Positions 49,501 to 58,927 of a stretch of DNA of 64,000 nucleotides are shown one piece after another. Within the stretch, counting starts at the first letter, position 1. Each line of letters opens with the position of its first letter. The stretch covers positions 186,001 to 250,000 of the forward strand of contig JAFCMP010000001.1 of the NCBI GenBank assembly GCA_017506865.1, written 5' to 3'. Origin of the DNA: Tribonema minus (lineage: Eukaryota; Sar; Xanthophyceae; Tribonematales; Tribonemataceae). Position numbers and translations under genes: made by a program. The notes beneath the pieces are model-generated. The model saw nothing but the letters and a program-made list of their open reading frames with translations, was not told the DNA's origin and did not search any database.

Positions 49501-49566
49501 GGGAATGACCTGGTGGTTAGGGGGAAGTGGGCGAGCTGCCAGCACCGCCATGAGCCCGACTCATGA
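34578..49566 (+). CDS. HRQ1: ATP-dependent 3'-5' DNA helicase of the Hrq1 (RecQ4-like) family
   Basis: Exons: 34578-34910, 35145-35336, 35841-36117, 36539-36795, 37772-38077, 38353-38588, 39321-39569, 40118-40396, 40821-41709, 42373-42490, 43545-43783, 44268-44345, 44867-45062, 45564-45583, 46151-46267, 46961-47125, 47829-47978, 48480-48513, 49106-49566. Phases agree throughout; 1531 aa. Motifs: Walker A ATSSGKS (about 416), LDEAH (about 528), CSATM (about 577), LGVTATSALELGIDLG, and motif VI GYPGS...WQQAGRAGRGG (about 1046). The C-terminal domain has GGVGACDAIY and Cys-x-Cys-x3-Cys-x2-Cys (about 1431-1440), the zinc-binding MZB region that defines Hrq1. Family role: unwinding in DNA crosslink repair, probably nuclear. 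The N-terminal KRKRAPAKRKQ looks like a nuclear signal. Exon 9 inserts about 240 Ala/Gln/Thr-rich residues between the two RecA lobes. Intron 15 has a GC donor (AAG|GCAAGC). Exons 2-4 are the least certain. Confidence 0.93.
38582..38880 (+). repeat. Minisatellite made of the exon 6 5' splice site, HRQ1 intron 6
   Basis: Nine units of 33-39 bp, each centred on GTGTACAG|GTGACTGTTCAC. The first unit contains the real exon/intron junction (38588/38589). Most later units keep CAG|GTGA, so about seven extra donor-like sites follow. Use of any downstream donor would read into TGA right after the normal junction (AGG TGA). Confidence 0.9.
39090..39358 (+). repeat. Duplicated 3' splice site and exon start, HRQ1 intron 6
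   Basis: The authentic acceptor and exon 7 start is TGCCAG|GGGCGTGTTTGGC at 39321. An upstream copy at about 39154 reads TGCCAG|GGGCGTCTTCGACGC and keeps matching codons through TCCATGGTGATG. The pyrimidine-rich sequence before each acceptor is also related, so about 165 bp was copied. Confidence 0.85.
41701..41925 (+). repeat. Duplicated exon end and 5' splice site, HRQ1 intron 9
   Basis: Two related units of about 110 bp, each beginning TAC.(C/T)CAAGGTC and ending GCCTGCGTGCATCAGTTGAA. The first starts at the real exon 9 donor (TACACCAAG|GTCGGTG, 41709/41710). The second repeats the motif as TACGTCAAGGTCAGCG near 41805. Confidence 0.8.
43295..43337. repeat. Interstitial telomere-like array (TTAGGG)7
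   Basis: Seven perfect GGGTTA units, the longest such array in the window, in HRQ1 intron 10 about 200 nt before exon 11. Confidence 0.9.
43378..43544 (+). repeat. A-rich minisatellite abutting the exon 11 acceptor of HRQ1
   Basis: Imperfect units of about 16-36 bp built on CATGTACCTGAAAAAC run without a break to the acceptor, which therefore reads ACCTCAAAAACCAG with no pyrimidine tract. The exon itself is secure because it carries helicase motif VI. Confidence 0.75.
47560..47587. repeat. Interstitial telomere-like array (CCCTAA) flanked by a direct repeat
   Basis: About four perfect units in HRQ1 intron 16. Left flank ATGTGGATCATCATGCC and right flank ATGTGGATCGTCATGCT match at nearly every base, like a target-site duplication. 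Confidence 0.8.
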
Positions 49567-50930
49567 TTGCTGTTCGTGCCATGAACAAATGTTATGTTGC
49601 CAATGTTCAGGATCGCTACACAAGACGGCGAGCATGCGGTATGGCATTGCGCCATGCAGCAGGTGCAGTGCGCCGACGGGCAAAACCGCTGCCAACGGTA
49701 CATACGGGACAGTGCCCCCCCCAAGAGGCTACGCCCATGTGTCAAGCTTCAAACACACACAACAGCATAATGGCATCAGGCCAGTTGCGAGTCTCGTACA
49801 GCAAACCGCATACAGAATGACACCACAAAGCTGAGGCACTCTGGTATGCCAGAAGTGTGCCACATGTACTTGGACACCTGGCTGTGGATACAGCCGCTGG
49901 TTACAACTGCGCACAGCCAATCAAAAGTGGCGGGAGGTGCTCGCTGGTCCATTCTTGACAGCGCATCGTGTCATGTGTATAATCCAAATAGCGTGTCAGC
50001 ACATACAACGCGCACGTGCTGCACGCTTTGCATGTTCGCTTTGAACTTTGAAGCTACTGCTGGAGGCATCCAAGTTGCACAGTGTCTGCTGCAGCAAGGG
50101 GTGCAGCTGTTTGTCTTCTGGTCGCGTATGCATAGATTGTTGATGGCACCTCATGTCAGGCTTTGGCTTTGCTAGTATTATAGGCTTTGTAATCCTTGTG
50201 CCTACTGAAGCACGTGGGCCTGAACTTCAAAAGTGAGGGTGCATTGACAGAAGTGATGCATGTTTTTCTGGCCGTATGTGTACCGCCCTCTCTTCCAAGT
50301 ACAATGCATGTATTGAGGGTTAGTTGGCGCCAATGTCAAGGTTGACGCCTCAGGCGTCGAGACTTTGGCGACCTGGCACCCATTGTTCAAAACTGTGTGA
50401 TGTGTGCACAGTTGCTTGTTGTGGCTTGAAGTTCAGATGCTCAAGGTGGCATCGCTAACAAAGGGCACAGTCATACACACTCCTGGCCTATGCAACGCAT
50501 AGTATGCATGGCACATTCCAGAATCTCACACGTCATGGAGTGTACACACACCTACTGGATGCAATTCGCATGCTTTGACCTCTGCAAGGCCAACACCGTT
50601 GTGGTGACATGACAAATCCTTCATTGACACGACCATAGGATGGAGCAAGCGCATCATCACTAGATGAAGCGTATCGCTATATACACTTGTACATGCCCAT
50701 GGACACAGGCTCACTCTTGCGACATCAAGTGCTGCATACTGTGAAGGCCACAAATACACCGAAGTAGTAGTACACACCAGATGTGCTCAGTGCGCCAATG
50801 CCATGGTCCCAGCACAGCATTAACACTGCATGGAACGGATTACTATGCATCAACTCCAATGCATATGCATGGTACAGCCAGCAAGCAACACAACACAACG
50901 ACACCATAATCCAGTGATATCAACATCACA
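49567..50930. other. Convergent intergenic region
   Basis: It separates the 3' ends of HRQ1 and the glucosidase II beta gene. Both 3' UTRs must lie here. No conserved coding frame or repeat stands out. Confidence 0.5.
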
Positions 50931-53900
50931 TTAGTCTTTTGCGCCACTATTCCTATGCCAGGTCAGCCCCGCCTGATCCATCGCCTGCTCTGCAGCAGCA
51001 ACGGCTGCGTCATCGCAGGCGGCCGGCGTTTCCACCACCATGACGTACGCACACAGCTCTGGCTCTGTGACATCCAACACCTGCGTCCTCTCGCCGCACC
51101 TCACGTGCACTTCAGCGCTGCGCCGCGTGCCGCGGCCCGCACACGCGGCGCCATTTTCGTACAGCATGCTGGTGCGATCGTTGCTCCACTTCGACCAGCG
51201 ACCAATCAAGGTCGAGCCTTGTTTGACGTCCTTGTACAGGCAGAGCTTGTAGTGGTAGCCGACTTGGTCTGCCTCCAGGCACGTGTTTTCGAGCATGGCA
51301 AACGCAATGTCGGGGCCCCAGTCGGTGTTGAGAGACTTTTCTGCATCCGCTTTGGCTCTGCGCGCCTTGTCTTGCGCGTCTTTGGCGCACGCGTTGAGCG
51401 CTGCCTCTGTTTTTGTGAGGCCCTTGCGCAGCAGCTTTGCCGCTGGCAGCTGTGAGATGGGCATGAATCGCAGGAGGAAAGCATAGCATTAACTTGATGG
51501 GCCAGCAAGCTCACTGAAATAAAAGTGCTCATGTCAACAACAGTGAGCCCCCCCCAAAAGTGGCGCCACGAAAATATTGTAAGTTGCGTGATTGCCACCG
51601 CTCATATATCAAGTACATGACCCGTATGTTAGAGTATGTGAATGAACAGTCTGCCAGCACAAAGGTGTCTGGCCACAGCGCGAGAGCCAGGCATTTGTAC
51701 CAATGCAGCGAGAGGGGCGCTGGCGTCAGCAATAGCCGCAATGGCGGCAGTCATGCTAGGGCGGTGCGGTGGTTTTCGTGCAGGTGGAGATAGCAGCAGC
51801 GGCAGAGCGTAGGATGCTATTGCAGCAACTTTCTTCCTGGCTCTCGCCTGAAATCGACAGTAGGGCTAAAATTTTAAAGGGCAAGGCTGAGGTTGCAGTG
51901 AGCATGCATGATGCATGGCCAATTTATATTGGGCTGATGCATGTCACCGTATGGTTATGAACAACATACATGCAGCTCGCTGTAGAGCAGCAGGTTGAAA
52001 ATGCGAAGGCCAAGTAACGCACCACGGAATATGCTCCTTCCACAGCAAATTGCATAATATCAGCAAGTACACATTTTGCTCTTCTGCATGCAAGCATTCA
52101 GCAGCCGCTTCTCCTGACAGCAATGAGGGTGACCGGTACCACCTCGCTCAGCCTACATCTGGATACGATAGGATCCTGGCGTCCTGGCAGGGTCGTCACA
52201 CATGCGTGAGTGTGTGCAGCGTCTTCATGGAGCAGCTGGCATAACGTTTTTTGGACGGTGTGCTGGGCGACATGAGGGGGGCTTGTTGCAAAGTGGGTGC
52301 CAACATTGGGGACTCTTAAATGTTTTCAATTTTTTTCAATTTGACTGCGCGGCAACTCGTTGAACAGATGGCCCACTGCAAACAGCAGCTGTAAGGAGGT
52401 GTCGCCCGCGCACGGAAGGCTCTGCAGACAGTGCAGCACCGCAATGTGGATACTTTTGCCGCTTGTGTCAATAGAGCAACCCACCCAACCATGCCAGAGG
52501 GCGGAGCACATGCATTAGTCTTCATCGAGTGCATCACAGCAGTGGCAATCCACTGTGACTCACGACTCAATGCAGCTCTGCAGCAGGCTGTGGGAGCTGT
52601 TGCGGCACGTGTTCAGAGCAGATTTGGCAGGCGCCACCCTACCAACCTGCTTCACGTACAAGAGTGAGGCGTTGGGGCTTTGTCCCAGCACGTGCATGGC
52701 AGTTACCTTCTGTTGTTCGTCGTGTACATACACGAGCACGACCATGTGGCACCTGCTTGCAACGCACGGCGCAAGTACATGTTGCACTTGGACAACGTGA
52801 ACTTCGCCGAGCCAGGCATAATGATTGACGCCCATGTATCAGGAAAAGGTGAGGTCATGCCTCCGGTATGCACAGGCCTCTGGCTTTCAGGCGGCGCACA
52901 TATGGAGCTGTCCCCCCTCGAAAGGCGACGATTACATCCTGCGTTTCCACCCGGAGGCCCAGAGGCACAACAAGCCTGACCCAAGAGGCTGGCTGCGTGG
53001 TATGCGGCAGTGATCAGCTCTAATGAGGCCAAAGAGTTCACTGAGAGCATCAGTGACATGTGGGTGTCATGCTTCGAGGGGTTGGAGCAGACACTGCAGG
53101 CACAAGGAGCGGCTGCCAGCGAACTGTCCACATGTCACTGATGCTCTCAGTGAACTCTTCGGCCTCATTAGAGCTGATCACTGCCGCATACCACGCAGCC
53201 AGCCTCTTGGGTCAGGCTTGTTGTGCCTCTGGGCCTCCGGGTGGAAACGCAGGATGTAATCGTCGCCTTTCGAGGGGGGACAGCTCCATATGTGCGCCGC
53301 CTGAAAGCCAGAGGCCTGTGCATACCGGAGGCATGACCTCACCTTTTCCTGATACATGGGCGTCAATCATTATGCCTGGCTCGGCGAAGTTCACGTTGTC
53401 CAAGTGCAACATGTACTTGCGCCGTGCGTTGCAAGCATGTGCCACATGGTCGTGCTCGTGTAAGTACACGACACACAACAGGAGGTCTTCGCAGTGCATG
53501 TGCTGAAACAGGGGGCCTCAACGCCCTGCTCTTGTACGTGAAGCAGGTGGGTAGGGTGGCGCCTGCCACATCTGCTCTGAGCAGGTGCTGCAAAAGCTGC
53601 AACAGCTTGACCAGCGTCTCTGCCGCTTCAAATCTCTTTGCAATTGTTACTGGCCATGTGAAGCCTCTGTTCGCTACCAATGGCATGCACCTGTGTCGCA
53701 TGATTTGCAGAAGTTCCTGCCATTGACCACCAACTACATGATGACTTGTGCAGGATGGGATACAAGTGCCAGGACAGCTACGCACAAGCACTAATTAGGT
53801 CGCCTCGTCTTAACTGAGAGAGTTGAGCAAGTGCTTTGTTTGCCTCTCGTATTTGCATGTTCGTCTACAGATACCTACATGCCACGCACCTCATAGGACA

Positions 53901-54146
53901 TGTCGAGAGCTGGGAAGAAGTATTGATACAGCCGCACGGGAGCATCCCAAAGAGCCTGAAATGCCCAAGTGTACCCATCAGTCATGTCGTTAAACTGCAT
54001 GGCCGCGCTGCGCAGAGGGGGATAACGCCTGCACACGCATGAGAGCACAGGATGGTCACCGATGCCAGTTGTCGGGTAAAACATTGGAGCTCGCTGCTGA
54101 TCAAGGTGGTCGCACTGATCACTGTGACGACCTACTGTGTGTGCAT

Positions 54147-54202
<56 letters not shown>

Positions 54203-56853
54203 CGCGCGCGTCACGCGCTGTTTACCTGACGCTATGACTGTCTATAGTTGCAAGGAACATCCAGTGCAGTGGTGTCAATGAGAAGGGACCATGAGTTTCG
54301 TCAAAGCTACCCAATCACTACCATAAAACCATCTACTCACATGCATCATGAAAATATGCTGAGCTGTGTGTGGTGTCAAGTTCAACTCATGCAATAAGTG
54401 CCCTCACTACTTCAAGTCCTGATTCATACTGTCAACTCAGTGTGCATACCTGTAATCAAGAACCGGCAGTGCTTCCGCAAGCCCGTCAGCTTGCCACGTC
54501 TTGCCAATGGCTGCAGCCTCTGTATAGCCCCTCTGCTGCGCCTGCACCACAGCCGCACTCAATACATGCCTACCCCCCCACTTGAGTGCCTCCCATGCAC
54601 CCCGCAAAGGCGACAGCAGCAACCCCAATGCTCCCAACATGAGCTCCCCAGGGGACCTTGCTCCCAGCAGTGTTGTGTCTTGCAGATTTCTTTTGCGAGT
54701 TTCTGGTGTGGGTTTCACTGCAGCCGGTGTCCTCTGCAATTCGAGATAGTCGCCCAGATTAAGTGTTCTGCGTGCAGAGTGCCAGGTTAGGGTTGGGGGT
54801 GAGGGTTATCCATTGCGGGCAGCAATGTACACGAATATTACACATGCTACTGTAGTTGTTGCGAACGCTGGTAGCAGCAAGCGTACATGGTGCAGGCAGT
54901 GAATACTTCACTGTGGGCTGCTGGTATCACACAGTCACCTGACAGATACCTTCTATTCCCATTGTGAGCAACAGCACATGGCATGAGTGCTGTGCAGACC
55001 TTTGTTATGCAACATGAGCACGCTGCTTAACATACTCGCTACTTTAGTAGTAGTACTTTGCATCACATACGCATGCGCAACAGGTGGCTTGGACATTGGT
55101 GCCATCTGAGGGCATGCCTGCAACACATCCGCTTGCTTGCTCTCTGCCATTGCGTTACAACCGACACTGCAGTGGCTGTTCCCTGTCTACCTGACTGTGA
55201 TGAGAGATGTCATGTCTACATTCTGACCACACATCTGTATCAAGGCTTAGACAAACCAAGATGTGCTTTGCAAGCAGCATATGCTCATATTGCAGTTGAT
55301 GCTGGACATCAGCATGCGCTGGCAGTGTTACACACCTGCAACTCTACTCCAGCATCACATCAAACGCACCTTTCTGATCTCTCATCCCAGACTGACAATG
55401 CCTTTATCTGCTCAAGGGCACTGCCGCCCTGCTGCCCCCCAACCCCCCGCCCCCCCCCTCCAGAGTGGGAGTGGCACTCCGGAGCACTGCCATCGCCAGA
55501 TGCTGCACACGCGGAGGCACGCCGCGCGCGCTCCGCCCTCTCCTCTGCCTGAGCCGACTGCAGCAGCACCTTGAGCTGGTACAGGAGCTGCTGCAGCTGG
55601 GGCGTCTCGTCGCTTGCCGCCTCCGCTCTGCATGGCAGAGTTGGTCAAGGGGGGGCGAAGATGTTGGATCAGCGTTGGGCGCGCATTGTGGTGCTCAAAA
55701 GCGGTGATGTTAAGTTGATCCGAGGAAAGGTCTAAAGTGAGTGGCACTCCTCAACCATTATGCAAGTCAATATGTACTCTGTCCTGCTGCACTGCAGCAG
55801 AGGTGCTTAGCGGATCTACTGTTTGAGGCAAGCGGAGACACTTTGAACAATGTGGATCATTCAGGCTTCTCGTCCACTCCGAACGACCTTCATATAAGCG
55901 TGCATGGAGTTTCAGTACAAGTGCCAGCAAGCTCACCGTGCTAGGATAGTGGCCTTGCCTCTCCTTATCAGCACATTATTTGCCAATGCATGCGTGCTAT
56001 ACGCAAGCCAAGATACTGCCGGCATGCGGTTGGAAAGTCAACGGCAGTTATCCTGCAGTCTAAGAAGTGCATCCCCAACAAACGCAGATATCAACCGTTT
56101 GCCAGTTCACCTTGCCTGCGCCTCCCACTGCCGGCGCTTCTTTATGGCCGCATCCCGCATGCCCTTGCGCTGCCTGCTGCCATTCATCACTGCCAGGTAT
56201 GAAGCCGTGACTTGCTTCTGATGCGACGCCAGGTCCTCAGCGCAACTATTAGGGCAACGGTCACTGGGAAGTTCATCAGCTCCATCACAGCAGTCACACA
56301 CGCCATCGCGCACCCGTGACAAGGGTATTTGGGTTTTCAGTGGATGACCTCCAGAGCAGGTGAAGCGCCTGTTGCAGCGGGCAATGAAAATGGATTGACA
56401 CATTATAGCTGGTGTTCACAAGACATAGAGTGCTTCACAGTGAGCATAACTGATGCTTTGCAGTGAGCATAGTTATGCGTTAACCAGCACATATGGCAGT
56501 ATGACCAGGCTTCTACAGGCCGCATCGAGAGCCCAGAGCTACTCACCAACACGCCTGCAAATGCATCACGTTTTGCAACACACAGAGCACGCTTCAGGAA
56601 TCAGCGAGGAAAGCATGTCAAGCAGCAGATTCGCTCACCCTGAGCCAGCATGAGAGCAGGCCGAGGTCAGCGGCTCATCCGATCCATCGTGACAATCGCA
56701 GAAGTCGTCATTGACCCAGCCGACAGGCAGCTGCTTTCCATCATCACAGCTGAATGTTGCAGGCATCGCTGCCCTTGACGCACACACAGCTAGACTTTGC
56801 AATGTCAGCAGCAGCATCAGGCTGTTGCTGTCGGATCTTACATGCATAGCCAT
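50931..56853 (-). CDS. PRKCSH: Glucosidase II beta (regulatory) subunit
   Basis: Exons in coding order: 56853-56639, 56368-56111, 55627-55370, 54767-54450, 54028-53890, 51449-50931; all GT-AG, phases agree, 568 aa. Order: signal peptide (about 1-28), two Cys-rich acidic modules (VNDDFCDCHDGSDE and VRDGVCDCCDGADE) typical of the calcium-binding N-terminus, a helical KKRRQWEAQA stretch, an acidic/Gly-rich spacer, then the MRH lectin domain (LENTCLEADQVGYHYKLC, GRWSKW, VRCGE, ETPAAC). The subunit holds catalytic GII alpha in the ER and recognises mannose arms during glucose trimming. The C-terminus is NSGAKD, without the HDEL-type retrieval signal usual in the family. The name is the animal symbol; GTB1 is the yeast one. 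Confidence 0.93.
52590..53063 (+). pseudogene. CBP/p300-type (HAC) acetyltransferase fragment, left arm of an inverted repeat
   Basis: The plus strand encodes parts of the KAT11 catalytic domain in shifting frames: FTYKSEAL, LLLFVVYIHEHDH, ARRKYMLHLDNVNF, then YQEKVRSCLRYAQASGF, AAHIWSCPPSKGDDYIL, FHPEAQ, and LAAWYAAV. These match in order the CBP/p300/HAC blocks around FPYRTKAL, FG(M/F)YVQEYGS, RRVYISYLDSVHFF, HEILIGYLEY, HIWACPPSEGDDYI and EWY. At least three frame changes break the frame. There are no introns, which fits a processed or gene-derived relic. It lies inside the last intron of the glucosidase II beta gene. Confidence 0.8.
53129..53620 (-). pseudogene. CBP/p300-type (HAC) acetyltransferase fragment, right arm of the inverted repeat
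   Basis: Reverse-complement partner of the left arm. Over roughly 230 bp around the HIWSCPPSKGDDYIL block I see no difference between arms; divergence rises toward the outer ends (near 53495-53540 and beyond). The break after LDNVNFAEPG is the same in both arms, so the fragment was already disabled when copied. The arms are separated by about 65 bp. Weaker homology may extend to 53790 on this side. Confidence 0.8.
54149..54211. repeat. (TG)n followed by (CG)n dinucleotide tract
   Basis: About 22 TG steps followed by about 9 CG steps, in intron 4 of the glucosidase II beta gene, about 120 nt upstream of exon 5. Alternating purine-pyrimidine runs of this kind favour Z-DNA. Confidence 0.95.
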
Positions 56854-57198
56854 GTCTCGGGCCGTCTACGAGGCTTTCCTTTTTCTTTTCCCTTCAACAG
56901 ACGCTCGATTTGAAGAAGTTGACTCTCCACTATGTGAAGTTGTGTGTTGGAGACAGAACACGGTGTACTTTAGCGCAAGGCGTGTGCCTCGTGTGCCCGC
57001 TGCAATGGAGTGTCGCTCGAGGCGTGGCGGCCTATCTTGTTGAAATGCGTGTTACTTGCGTAATAATTCACATAAGGGTCGACCTTCTAGTCGCAAGAAT
57101 AAATGTGCCGATTAACTGTTTTTTTTCTCACTTTTGGCTGACGACAGCAGTAAAGCTACGCAGTCGTTCGATCGCACCGACTATTGAGCCTACAGAGT
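56854..57198. promoter_or_regulatory. Shared 345-bp promoter between glucosidase II beta and the unknown plus-strand gene
   Basis: Divergent start codons 345 bp apart. It contains a T-rich run (about 57118-57127). Assigned by position only. Confidence 0.4.
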
Positions 57199-57847
57199 AT
57201 GGGGCAGGTGTTGCGCAAGCTGACCTGCTGTGCAGGGGGGGCGCTCCGAGAGTGCGCCATCTGCACTCGCAAAGGCGATTGGGTAGAGCTTGAACACAGT
57301 GTCCATGACGGAGGCGAAGTCAGGGTCTTCTACTTCATCATTGACGGCGCGGCGATGGAGGACACCATTGCAATTGCTGAGTACCGCCACGCTCTTGCAA
57401 AGGCAAGGTCTGGTCGTGTGATCGCATCGGCTGCACCCAGCGTGCCTCCAGGTACTGCTGCAGAGGCAGAGACTGCCACTCCAAGCACATCGGCCGAGAC
57501 GCAGGTTCCACCATCGCCAACACACCAATTCTTCAGGAAAATCAAAGCTGCAATGGCGAAGGACAAGGATCAAGGTGTGCTACTTCATCGAGCTCAAGAC
57601 GACCACCCCGGAGCTCAACACGACCGCCCTGGTCTGCCACAACTGCTTTCAGCTTTGGGCCCATGGAAAAGTGGAGCTGCCTGGCGTTCTTGTTCCCTCG
57701 GACGAGAAATGTAGCATTGCGGCAGAGGTCAATCGCCTCATGCAGAAGTATAACATATGCAACAATGTGTCCGATTCGAAGGCTCCTTGGGCGGTGGACA
57801 AGTTGGTGTGGGGACATGCCGCTGCCTCTGTGGAGCCTGCTGTGTGA
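57199..57847 (+). CDS. Unknown protein with two CxxC pairs; one-base frame break
   Basis: The frame from ATG 57199 starts MGQVLRKLTCC and runs through ECAICTRKGDWVELE and VRVFYFIIDGAAMEDT to a Pro/Thr/Ser-rich linker and KIKAAMAKDKDQ. At about 57572-57575 protein-like sequence moves to the +1 frame: VCYFIELKTTTPEL, ALVCHNCFQLWAHGKVELPG, VNRLMQKYN, ending SVEPAV with stop at 57845-57847. No GT-AG intron I tried restores phase, so this is a sequence error, a real frameshift or a pseudogene. The two CxxC pairs (CAIC and CHNC) could bind zinc together. Gly2 followed by basic residues and Cys-Cys might permit lipidation, but the myristoylation context is weak. Family not recognised. Confidence 0.5.
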
Positions 57848-58927
57848 TTGCGGGTCGAGGGAGCAGCTTTGGATGACGGGAGCGAAGGGCAGCAGGAGGC
57901 TGGCCCTCATGTACTTCAGGCAAGCCGACCATGTTTACACTGTTGTCTGGTACATGAAAGACCTTCAACTCTCATGCCTTCAAGGGCCTTGCAGTCGTGC
58001 TGCTGTTGCTGCTGCTGCTGCTGTTGCTGGTGCTGCTGCTGCCGCTGCAGAAAGTAGGGCAAGACCACTCTTGGCTGCAATGCCAGTGCTTCCGGTCGAT
58101 GCAACACAAATTTAGCCAGTCACATTTACCTGTGGGTCGTGTTGGGCTTGAGAAGGCAAGTTTTACAATGACGCAACAAGCGCACGGTTGGATGCCCTGT
58201 TGCATAGCGAATTTTCCTGTTTCAAAGTTTGGGGACCTGCAGTCAGAGTGTGGCAGTGGCACTGGACAGGAAAAGTGAGTACGGCGTCGATTCGTAGCCG
58301 GCGGCTATGAACATGGCCGGCGATCCTCTGCGTTCACGTGGTGCCGTGTCGAGGCGCCACGTCTTAATACCAAGCCAGTCACAATCAGCGCATCACAGCC
58401 AGGCTTTTGATGAAAAGAGGGGAGTATCTGCTGGTTTCTTTGCTAGGGGGACGTCCGCTGATCTGCCTGACCTCAAGATATACACTGTCGCATGCATGTC
58501 TCTTCATTCTCACTATGAGTCACTAAGCACGCGAGCATTGCTGAGGGGTGCATCCCTGATTGGTGCTGGAGGCGGTCATGATGCACGTCATGAATATGCC
58601 CGAATATGGGGCAGCACTAAGCAAGGGCGATGCGTTGAACGGATCTGGGTATACAAGTTCATCAGTGGGTCATCTGCAAAGCATTCAATCGAAGTTCAAG
58701 CACTTGCTTCAGGGCGGGCGGTTTACTTGCACAATGGTATATGCTCCATGATCATTTCCTCATACATTGTCACGGTGCAAACAAGGGTGCAGCAGAGGTG
58801 CGTGCAATCGACTTGTGTCAGTTTCAGGCACTGCAATCTTCACGTATATGCCAAAATGCAAACAGCAACAAGCAAAATCACACAAGACTTGGTAACCACT
58901 GCTATCATCACATCCTCCATGATATTG
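57848..58927. other. Convergent intergenic region
   Basis: It lies between the unknown gene and the 3' end of SLD5 and contains a CTG-rich run at 57998-58047. An open frame from 58307 runs 260 codons, but it continues antisense into SLD5 exon 4 and shows no family features. Confidence 0.5.
57998..58047. repeat. Imperfect CTG trinucleotide run
   Basis: CTG units interrupted by TTG, GTG and CCG, about 150 bp after the stop of the two-CxxC gene and probably in its 3' UTR. Confidence 0.75.

Noticed and set aside
51013..51455. Plus-strand open frames opposite the last glucosidase II beta exon
   Set aside because: They are shadows of the GC-rich MRH-domain exon on the minus strand.
57199..57574. 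The two-CxxC gene as a third member of the 11407/13754 paralogue family
   Set aside because: It lacks the WAKR and DGAT.TEI signatures and the shared intron position.
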